Shown: piece after piece, positions 1 to 8,900 of the stretch
Layout of the letters: each line of letters starts with the position of its first letter
How positions within the stretch are numbered: the first letter of the stretch is position 1
DNA from: Cristatella mucedo
Lineage: Eukaryota > Bryozoa > Phylactolaemata > Cristatellidae
NCBI GenBank assembly: GCA_009760855.2
Contig: WPIO01000073.1
Span: 331,001-395,000 of the forward strand
Reading direction: 5' to 3'
DNA length: 64,000 bases
Notes under the pieces: generated by a model
What the model was told of the DNA's origin: nothing
Databases searched by the model: none
What the model saw: only the letters and a program-made list of their open reading frames with translations
Translations under genes and position numbers: made by a program

Positions 1-1795
1 ATCTCCTCAACCGCTCCCAGATTAGCTCCTTACCTGATGATCCTTGTGATGATCTAGCCAATCGCTTCTCTCGATTCTTTGTGCAGAAGATAGACAAGAT
101 CAGGGAGTCCATTCCTGCGATGACAACATCCCCACTAGAATGCTGCTCCCCGATTCCTGGCTGCACCTCAATGTCTACATTTAAGCAGGTCGCTAGTGAT
201 CTAGTCCGGAAGTTCGTATCCCAATCAAAGAAGACAGCAAGTCCTCTGGACCCTAGTCCAACTGTCCTGCTCCTACATTGTATTGATCAGCTGCTGCCAT
301 GCTTAACTTACATCATTTATATGTCATTAGCCTCAGGTCATGTCCCAGCACCTTTCAATAGAGCTGTAGTCAGGCCACTTCTCATGAAAGCGACACTAGA
401 TCAAGTGAACTTGAGCAAGTACCGCCAAGTCTCCCTTCTACCATTCCTATCAAAGACACTAGAACTGGTCGTAGCGGACCAGCTAAACTCATATATCGAA
501 ACTTCACACCTTTATAGTAAGTTCCAGTCTGGCTTTAGAGCTAATCCCTACACACAGTCAGCATTGCTTAGGGTAAACAACGACCTACTTAGGAATGCCA
601 ACACGGATAGAGTGTCTCTGCTTGTTTTGCTCTATCTTTCGGCAGCTTTTGATACTATTCATCACGAAGTTCTTCTAGAGCACCTCTCTTCTCGCCTGGG
701 CATCACTGGTATTGCTCTGCAGTGGTTCAGGTCCTGTCTCAGTGGCAGACTCCAGAGTATTGACGTGAATGGACAAAGATCATCTGAAGTACCTCTGAAA
801 TATGGAGTACCTCAGGGCTCCGTGCTAGGTCCGGTTCTTTTCACAGTTTATACTCTGCCTCTCGCTGATGTGATTGCCAAGCACAATCTAGGCGTTCACT
901 TCTATGCGGATGACACTCAGTTGTACCTTTGCTTTGATCCCTCCCAGCCTTCAAGCATCTCAAATGCTCTCAAATCACTTGCTGCATGTATTGATGACAT
1001 CCACACATGGATGGCTGCGAATTTTCTAAAACTAAACGATGATTAAACTAACTTACTATATAGGGGCGAACCCAGTGTGATTCAGAAATTGGATAGGCTG
1101 AGGCTAAAAAATGTGACTCGCTGCATGCTGGCCTACCGGCATGTGCAATCAGGCGTTTACAGCTTCTACAAAACTCCGCAGCAAGGCTTGTCTGTCGTGA
1201 ACGTTGCAGTTGCCAGATCACGCCACTTCTCGCCGACCTGCACTGGCTCCCAGTCAAGCAACGGATCGACTTCAAGGTTTTGTCGCTCACTATTAGGTCA
1301 CTTCATTCTTTGGCTCCAGCCTATCTCTCAGATCTAATCCCGCACCAGGCCAAGCACAGTACCACTCGTTTTTTGGAATCTAACTGTCAACCAATACCTC
1401 GTACAAACCTCAAATCCTTTGGAGACGGTGCATTTAGTTCGTATGCTCCCAAAGCGTGGAACTCCCTCCCGACTTGCGTTAGAACATCCCCTGACCTGAC
1501 CATATTTAAAGAGCATTTAAAAACACACCTATTTAGGACAGCATTTAGTGGGTCCCTGTGATTCGTCCTTCACGTGCTTATGCGTGCTGACACTGTGCAT
1601 GCTGCCACTAACTACATTGCATGCTGACCCTGTGCCTGTCACCTAACCACGTTATTCGTGTTGTTTGCTTATCAAGCATGATATTGCTCACCATTCAATT
1701 GCATTTCCCTTTGCAGCTAATGTAAAGTGCCTAAAAAGAGATTGAGTTCTCTGAGGGCGCTTTATCAGGTGCATTATTATCATCATTTAGCAAAG
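1..1795 (+). pseudogene. LINE-A (L2/CR1-type) non-LTR retrotransposon, RT part and 3' end
   Basis: This is the 3' half of a non-LTR retrotransposon entering from the left edge. Frame 81-1046 reads as a reverse transcriptase: YRQVSLLPFLSKTLE, then [38 protein letters not shown] and the catalytic FYADDTQLYL near 898-925. The frame breaks at 1044, where LNDD is followed by a stop one base before the expected KTNLL reading, so the copy is dead. The C-terminal part resumes at 1280-1561 (LAPAYLSDL, FSSYAPKAWNSLP, FKEHLKTHLFRTAF). The 3' UTR runs to about 1795 and ends in TAAAGTGCC, GAGGGCGCT and ATT-type repeats. These motifs and this order are those of L2/CR1-type LINEs; the precise clade is not determined. 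Confidence 0.9.
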
Positions 1796-1904
1796 CTTCC
1801 TGTAGTGTCATCTGAGCTCCTACGGTAAGGAAGTATTAAGCTTATCACAACATTAGTACTGCCGTTTGATTATTTTTTTATTAAATATGGAAACATTTAA
1901 GTCT

Positions 1905-1978
1905 AGCCGGATTAGCCTGGGCGGTAGAGCATCAGACTTTTAATATGTGTGTCCGGAGTTCGAGTCCCCGTTCGGGCG
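1905..1978 (+). tRNA. degenerate tRNA-Lys(UUU)-like sequence
   Basis: The stretch has a D-arm GGCGGTAGAGC, an anticodon loop CTTTTAA with anticodon TTT at 1939-1941, a B-box GGAGTTCGAGTCC and a 3' acceptor strand TTCGGGC. It closely resembles tRNA-Lys(UUU). The 5' acceptor strand pairs badly at its first two positions, one extra T sits before the D-arm, and two anticodon-stem pairs are broken (TCAGA against TATGT). It is therefore more likely a tRNA pseudogene or a SINE head than a working gene. Confidence 0.5.
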
Positions 1979-2223
1979 TTGGAATATTTTTCAGCGTTAG
2001 AATTATGAGCGGGTTACGTTGTAGCACAAGTATTCAAAGCAGTGAATTTGATATAAGAGTTACGGAACGGTGTTCTTTGGCAGCCACGACTGCAAATGGA
2101 GGTGCTTTAAAAAAAAGCCTACTTATAAGTGCAAGGCAAAGCGTTTTTATGATATAAATGAAGAGCGTAAACATATACATACATATATACATAGATATAT
2201 AATTTTTAAACCTATATACGTTA

Positions 2224-4200
2224 TGTAATGTATCTCCGTCTGTAAATCCACAAATTCATAAAGACCTTGTGGGTGTTAGGCAGGGGAGTTTTGCATAGCC
2301 CACTCATAGCCTAAGCGGCTTTCGGTACGCACTCGGTAGCCAACAGACTTCGTCTCACGCAACAAAGAGAAAGTGGGAAGCATAGCAAAGTCAGGAGAGC
2401 AGCTGAGGTAGTGAATAGCATAGAAGTAGCAGCTCAGTACCGCTGTAAAGGATGTGCCATAGTCGGCAGTAGGAGAGTAGTTGTCGATGCGTAAGAATTG
2501 TGGAAGCGAGTTCCACAGTCTAGGACCTGCAGTGCTAAAGCTTCTGCCGCCAGCTGTCTTTAAACCGAGGAATGAGACAGCAAATTGTGTGTCCATACAT
2601 GACCTGAGAACGCGAACAGGCTGAAACTGATGCAGCAGTTCAGCTAGGTACGAATGAGCCAAGCCGTGGCTGGCCTTGTGGGTCAGCACAGGAACTTCGC
2701 TCTGTATACTTTGCTCAACAGGCAATTATAATCAATAGCATCGCCTATTAGAACAGCAAAGCCTTTTAATCCAGCCATATGCTTAGGGTGTCCTATGAGA
2801 AGCAGTTCGGTTTTATCGTCATTTAATTTCAGGAAGTTTTCCGACATCCAGGATCGAATATCGGCAAGGCAAGCATTCAGTTTCTCTGTTTCTGCAGCAG
2901 ATTCCGCCGATATGAACGACAAATACAACCAAGTATCGTCAGCATAGAAGCGATATCCTATTCCATGTGCCATAATCACTTTTCCCAGAGGTTGTGTATA
3001 AATGGAGAACAGCAAGGGACCAAGTACAGACCTAAGTATCGTCAGCATAGAAATGATATCCTATTCCATGTGCCTTAATCACTTTTTCCAGAGGTTGTGT
3101 ATAAATGGAGAACAGCAAGGGACCAAGTACAGACCCTTAAGGGATTCCACAGGTGACCCTTCTCGTGTCTGCGACCTGACCCCCACACGACACGGATTGA
3201 ACACGATCAGACAAGTATGATTTAAACCACACCAGTGCTTTGTTTGCCAGACCGATCGTTGGTCTCAATCGTTCAAGCAGAACTTCGTGATCAATGGTGT
3301 AGAAGGCAGCAGATAGATCTAGCAGAGCAAGGGCAGTGGCATTCCCGTCGTCGTTGCCACGTTGAATGTCATTGTTAACACGGAGGAGAGCAGTTTCAGT
3401 AGAGTGCTGACTCTTGAACCCTGATTGAAATATTTCTGACATTCCATTATTTTCAATATGTTCATCCAGCTGCCTAGCAACAATTTTTTCAAGAATCATT
3501 GATAAGAACGGAAGAAGGGAAACTGGGCGATAGTTGGCTAAGACCTCTGTGCCTAATAAAGGCTTTTTAAGAATAGGTCCAACGATTTCCGATTGGAAGG
3601 ACATGGGGACGACCCCTCTTCCCAAAGAAGCATTAACAATCCTGGATATGGCAGGGCTAAGTTAGTCTGCTTGTGAAGACCACAGAGATTAAGGTATAGG
3701 GTCTTCAGGAGACGAGCTCTTTTTGCTAGACCTTATTAAGGCAGCCACATCGCTTGCAGAAACGTCGGAGAACCTTTTAAGGAAGGTCACAGGTTGAGGA
3801 ACGGCGATTGCTTTGGTCGGAGGTGGCTTAATGGAGGCACGAATGTGCACAATTTTTTCAGTAAAGAAGGCTGAAAACCTTTCGGCTGAGCCCTTAATAT
3901 CTGGGAAGTCAGACCTCACAACATTGGCCAGTAAATGGTTTACTGTCTTACAAATCTGTTTAGTGCCCGACTGGCAGGAATTCAGCTTTCTAATGAAAAC
4001 AGAAGCCCTGGCTTTTTTAAGCTTTCGGGTGTAAACTTGAAGGAAGTCTATAAAATTGACTAGATATGCCTCAGACCCCGATTTCTTGAAATGACGTTCT
4101 AGCCTGCGCTTAACCCGGAGCATCATAGGGAGTTTTTTTGTAAATTGAAAGGAATCTCCATGACTTTGAACATGGATAGAGCGAACGGGAGCATGCTTGT
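2224..4200 (-). pseudogene. LINE-B (L2/CR1-type) retrotransposon copy
   Basis: Read on the minus strand, 4216-3689 gives the region before the RT (LLANVVRSDFPDIKGSAERF). Next, 3625-3137 gives RT motifs [53 protein letters not shown] and CGIP. Then 3048-2683 gives [12 protein letters not shown] and [15 protein letters not shown], and 2725-2276 gives the C-terminus (GPRLWNSLPQFLR). Reading frames are broken several times. The 3' end near 2224 has GGAGATACATTAC. The motifs are shared with LINE-A, but the 3' end and protein differ, so it is a second family. Confidence 0.88.
2932..3137. repeat. 103-bp tandem duplication inside the LINE-B RT
   Basis: The segment beginning AGTATCGTCAGCATAGAA at 2932 is repeated at 3035. 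Each unit covers the YADD region through CAAGTACAGACC. The unit is 103 bp, not a multiple of three, so the duplication shifts the reading frame. The two units differ by only a few bases. Confidence 0.85.
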
Positions 4201-4249
4201 CAAATTGTGTATACATTATACATATACTGTATATATGTATTATATATCT

Positions 4250-4412
4250 CTATATAGTTAATTTGTACAGCACCTCGAGAGAACCTAATCTCTATCTAGG
4301 CGCCTCACATATGCCACAGGGCTCGAGTCCACGAAGTCGGTCATCAAAAGCATTCACGCTGACCTCGGTTATCAAAGGCGAGCACCTTAACCCCTATGCC
4401 AAACCAGGGCAT
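4250..4412 (-). mobile_element. SINE-1 copy (tRNA head, LINE-A-type tail)
   Basis: Read on the minus strand there is a tRNA-like head with a TTAAGGTGCTCGCC A-box region and a GACTCGAGCCC B-box. It is followed by a tail with GGCGCCT, AGAGATTAGGTTCTCT and GAGGTGCT. The head has diverged (GCCCTGGTTTGGCATAGG). An AT-rich run follows the tail. Confidence 0.7.
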
Positions 4413-4639
4413 GGCAGGCATGCTTTCATTAAATGCCTCAGCCAAGTAAAAAGCCCAAGAGTAAAATTGCTGACGGAAATCTGCAGACTATGGCCTGGAA
4501 AAACCTGATGTGAAAGAAAACCCTGTGCGTGTCTGATCCCTGAGCCTAAGGCGTCTAGCCCAGAAATACGTTTCCTGATAAGGCAAGTCAGCTCTGGAGC
4601 TATTGTCTGCGTGTAGATGGCTTGGCATTTATTTCTAGT

Positions 4640-4641
<2 letters not shown>

Positions 4642-4690
<49 letters not shown>
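4642..4690. repeat. (TA)n microsatellite
   Basis: An uninterrupted TA array directly abuts the 3' tail of the SINE-1 copy at 4690-4831. Confidence 0.97.
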
Positions 4691-4692
<2 letters not shown>

Positions 4693-4831
4693 CATTTGCA
4701 TAGAGCCCCAAGAGAACTTAATCTCTATTCAGGCGCTTCACATATGCCTCGGGGCTCGAGCCCACGACCTCGGCATGACCTCGGTCGGGGGGGGGGGTGC
4801 ACCTTAACCGCTGGACCAAACCAGCTCGGCA
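4690..4831 (-). mobile_element. SINE-1 copy
   Basis: On the minus strand it starts GCCGAGCTGGTTTGGTCCAG, then CGGTTAAGGTGC (A-box region) and GGGCTCGAGCCCC (B-box). The tail is GAAGCGCCTGAATAGAGATT followed by AAGTTCTCTTGGGGCTCT and then (TA)n. Both pol III internal promoter boxes are visible, so this is a tRNA-derived SINE. The tail matches that of LINE-A. A poly-G run at 4787-4797 is a local oddity. Confidence 0.85.
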
Positions 4832-5622
4832 TTGCCTTCCTTACCTGCATTACCCCACGCGTGCCTCTTGTTGCTGCCGAGCGACGTCACTAATACTGGA
4901 GCCTGAGGTCACGAATTCTAGCCACCTTAGGATTTCTCGCCAGTCGAAATCGATACAATCAGCGAGCATTGCCAATGTGGCGCTCCTTGAGGCTCCAGTG
5001 CAATCTGAAGGGTTCTCCAAAAAGATTCCATCACGAGGCCACAGGCTCGGCACAATGCGACCTTGCTTGTGACCGAGGCCACCGAATCAGTTTTCCTTAC
5101 TTATTTGACAATGCACCTTCGCCAGAAGGTAGGCGGTATAATTGCCAGTGTCACTCTGCGACTCTAGCGATTGAGCATTCCGTGGATTTAGGTGCGGCAT
5201 TGGTCAAGCCTAGGCTAAAGTCAGCGGCATCTCTTCGTGGCCGCCGCAAGCAGCACGGACGAGCAACTGTACTCATACAATGTGCAATTGTGCAATCGTA
5301 CAATGTACAGCCAAGGCTATTTGCATTGCCGCTGCTAGGTTTTCTTCGGGGCAAGCGCTGTCGCTGAGTGCATCGTTCCGAAATTCTCACTTGCAAGCGC
5401 AGCCTGCTCTCGCAGACTTGGCGCAGAAAGCTTCTCAACATTGAACCGCTTTGATATCTGCCCGCAGGAGGATATATACCTAGCTTGCCATTTCAAGACC
5501 TTGACATTCCGAGTTCTCTCTCGCTTAGCTTTTCTTTAGTCGACCGCCTCGCGAGGAGGCAGAAGACACGACGCAGCGTCGCTCAGACGTGTCGATAAGC
5601 GAAAATGTAGCGAATGGAGAGT
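4832..5622. other. intronic or flanking DNA, no certain gene
   Basis: The open frames are short. A minus-strand reading from 5004 down to 4850 weakly resembles an HCN phosphate-binding cassette (see findings), but it is not accepted as an exon. Nothing else is recognised. Confidence 0.4.
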
Positions 5623-5643
5623 GAGAGAGAAAGAAAGAGAGAG

Positions 5644-5729
<86 letters not shown>
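5623..5729. repeat. (GA)n microsatellite
   Basis: A nearly pure GA array with one CA interruption near 5650. It lies in HCN-A intron sequence just downstream (minus strand) of exon 8. Confidence 0.97.
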
Positions 5730-5730
<1 letters not shown>

Positions 5731-5731
5731 C

Positions 5732-5828
5732 AGAGCATGTTTCCTTTGCTGCATATGTAAAGTGCCTAGAAAGAGAGTGGGTTGGGGCGTTATACAAATG
5801 TATAATTATTCTTATTATTATTATTACA
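5732..5828 (+). mobile_element. LINE-A 3' tail fragment
   Basis: TTTCCTTTGCTGC, then TGTAAAGTGCCTAGAAAGAG, GGGGCGTTATACAAATG and an ATT-repeat end. This is the LINE-A 3' terminus, truncated to about 100 bp. It ends 24 bp from HCN-A exon 8, on the donor side. Confidence 0.8.
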
Positions 5829-5851
5829 GGCAGACTAGCATGAAGCCTTAC

Positions 5852-5920
5852 CTCCGAAATACGAACCGTAACCAAGTGTCGTTACCAAGCTGCCCGTACC
5901 GTTCGAGACCTCCACCCAGC
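5852..5920 (-). CDS. HCN: HCN-A exon 8: end of CNBD beta-roll
   Basis: A 69-bp exon between acceptor TTGATGCAG and donor GGAG|GTAAGG. Together with exon 7 it reads [21 protein letters not shown] and GYGSYFG, and then the first base of the Glu codon of the YFGE motif. Length and both phases (1 and 1) equal those of HCN-B 51152-51220, which is strong support for so small an exon. The Glu that contacts cyclic nucleotide would be completed by the next exon, which I did not find. Confidence 0.88.
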
Positions 5921-8900
5921 CTGCATCAAGAAAGGGCTTCCGTGCAGCATGTGACGCACGCGAGCATCGCACACGAGCGCAGTCGCGGCGTTAGAGAAAT
6001 CAAAGTACTGCCGCCGGAACGAAGTTGTTGAATTAGGGATCGGCTTGCACGCGTGCAGTCTGCGTGTCAGCTCACGCATACATGCCGCACTGCCTGGGCG
6101 CCGCCTTCTCGGAGAGGACCAAGACCGCACTAGAGGACCGGGTGGAAGGAGAACCAGAATTCGCTTAGAAAACTCTCTGTCAAAGAAGACCTAGACGTGC
6201 GTGCTAAGCCTGCGTTGGTAAATGAGAACTGAAATGCCGAATGCAGTGTCGTGCTACGTCGTCATGGGCACTTTGATAATGTTGGGCAGACTAAACGATG
6301 CAATGGTTGCAATAAACCCAGAAGCGAAGAAGCCTGTCCTAACGTCCTTACTTCATTTTAGTTGTTGTGCTCATCTCACTAGCGCAAAGCGATCTATTTG
6401 ATTTTCTTAGTCACTTAGTATCTTGGATACATTCTCACTCTCTGGCAGACAGGTGTCGGAAAATTAGCCTCCATGCCAGCCACACAATTTTACGCTGTGG
6501 AAAGAGTCCACAGTGACAGAATTTTCGGTGTGGCAACGACTTTCTTTAAACCGAAACCTCAACGTGGATAGTATAAGACAAGAACTACTCCATAACTTCG
6601 TTCGCAGGGTTTTTCTTTTAATAAAACTGCAACCGGTATTTTGCATTCAACTTAAAAACAAAAAGGAAGAACACTTTTGCCTTTCATGGAACCAAGCTAT
6701 GAATGGATGAGCTTGATTTCTAGTTGGTCGAAAAAAGTTCGAAATTGAAATGAATATTGGCTAGACTCGCTGATAGTAAAATAAATAATCATAAAAGTAT
6801 TTTATAGCCTACCTATTCACTTTCCTCAAATAATTACTGAATGAGCCCTTAGATTGAGTGATTGCATTTTGCCCCTATCGGCTCGCCGTGAAACAAGCTC
6901 CTGGTGCTAGCTACTAACAACGCTTGACGCACAAAGGAAGAGGACAAATACGAGAAGTCAGAATGCTGTCTACTCAAGGGCTCAGCGAGGAGTAATCTGA
7001 AATATATCACACATTGATTTTTTTATCACACAAGTGCAGTCTGAGCTGAAGACGCTTGAGTAAGAACTAGCTCTGAGGATCATTGCAAAGTGGTAAGGTG
7101 CATACCGACCAAGGTCATGGGTCCGAGCTCTGCATGAAGCTAGCTTTACTTACTACTTTTGAATGCATTGTTTCAGCCTGGCATCAAATATGCAATTATA
7201 CTTAACTTATCTCGCAAGAGGCACACGGTCATGCTTTTACATTATTTAGTACGGCCAATGTCCGCGGTGCCCACGAGAGTAATTTTCTTAATACCTTCTT
7301 GAATAAAATATATTTTATTCGTCACAGAGCCCCGGCGAATAACCACATCTCCAGGCTGTGTGAACTCAAATTTCATACGAGTAATAGTGTCTTCCACAAA
7401 ATTTTCATCGGCATTCTCAAAGAATGGTACGGAATCCAAAAGCTTACGACAGTTGTGTGTGATGATTTCCTAAAAAGAAGGAAAAACAAGCTGTGTAGAA
7501 ACCACCTCTACAAACAGATAATCGTAAATAATTTTCAAAATAATACTATACTCGACGGTATATTACTTTTTTCTTATTAGCTTAGATGGCAGTGAATGTG
7601 GCTACATACGCTAGAGGCCATAAACAGATTAGAGAGGAAGTTTTGGTTTGAATTTGACCGGGTTAGGCTTTTTCGATCGTGAGGAAGCGTGATTCGTTCA
7701 ACAAATCCTTTTTAAATGCACGGCTAAGTTCCTGCTGAACCGTGTACACGTTTACACGTCAAATTGACGTACAGACCCAGTACTCAGCTCAATATTAGGA
7801 ACCGTATCGTCTGCCGCGTGCTATCTCATCCTCAGAAGAAAATGTCCTTTAATTCAGTACATTTAGTTTGAAGACGGCATGGACCTGACACGACTGTCTG
7901 CTTATTCACAACTAGGATTTTTATCCACAAAGTCTGAGGTACCGATATTAAATTGCTCACATGCTTGCGGCACCTCAAGTGGTACTCGACTGGTAACTAT
8001 CTGTAAATAACTTTTAAATCTCCCATTGTAGTGTTGATGCATTCGGCATGTGCTGAGCGATATGCATAATTTCCACTAATAACTCAACACCCTTTGAGGT
8101 TTCTATGAACTTGCTATGGAAACACTCTCGAGCGTAAAAAAGCCTTATGGCTAGACAGAACTATAAAATAGAGACCTATAATACCGATTTCTTTCTGTTT
8201 CGATCTGGACACCAGCACGTGCTAAAAGTGAGGGCTCTGGTTCACTGCTATAAACGCTTTGGTAATTAGAGGCCATTCATAAAATGAACACTTTTACAAC
8301 CTCCTAATTGTCAATAATATGTCTTAGATGAAACCAGTCCCCGAGCCTGAGTTCATTTACTTCGACCGGACATGAAATAATGCTTACAGACAGTGCTGCT
8401 CGTGAATACTGCCAGTGAGAGCTCATTACCTCTTGACAATTATTAGGAATAGAACTGACATACATTGTTAATGCTATGGAAGTTGAAGTGATACACTTGC
8501 ACGCGAACGGTACTGTGACGATGATGAACGACCATATAATGAAACACGAGAGGGGCAAGAGACGCGATGTGGACATTATCCTCTTTTTTCTAGCTAATGA
8601 ATTTTCGAAGTAAAAAATACTAGTTAGAGTCACTTATGAAAGTGCACTGCTAATTGTAGCCTAACCCGTGGCTGAGGCGGACGCAGCGGCAGTCCAGCTT
8701 AGCTGCTCCATTGATTTCCTAGCAGCTAACATTTCAGTTCAGAGACGGGCTGAGGCTGCCGTCGGTCAGTCACAACTTGCAACTGGTCCATTTACGTTGG
8801 TCTATCTGTGAAAGGGCTAGACGGGTGCTCTCGCGAATAGATTATGAGTGGTGGTCCGGGTTAGGGTGCAGGGCTGGCTCATCAATTCAGTCGAACTTGG

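Noticed and set aside
5536-6031. Frames rich in LS or RE repeats across the GA array.
   Set aside because: Translation of a dinucleotide repeat; no gene-like content.
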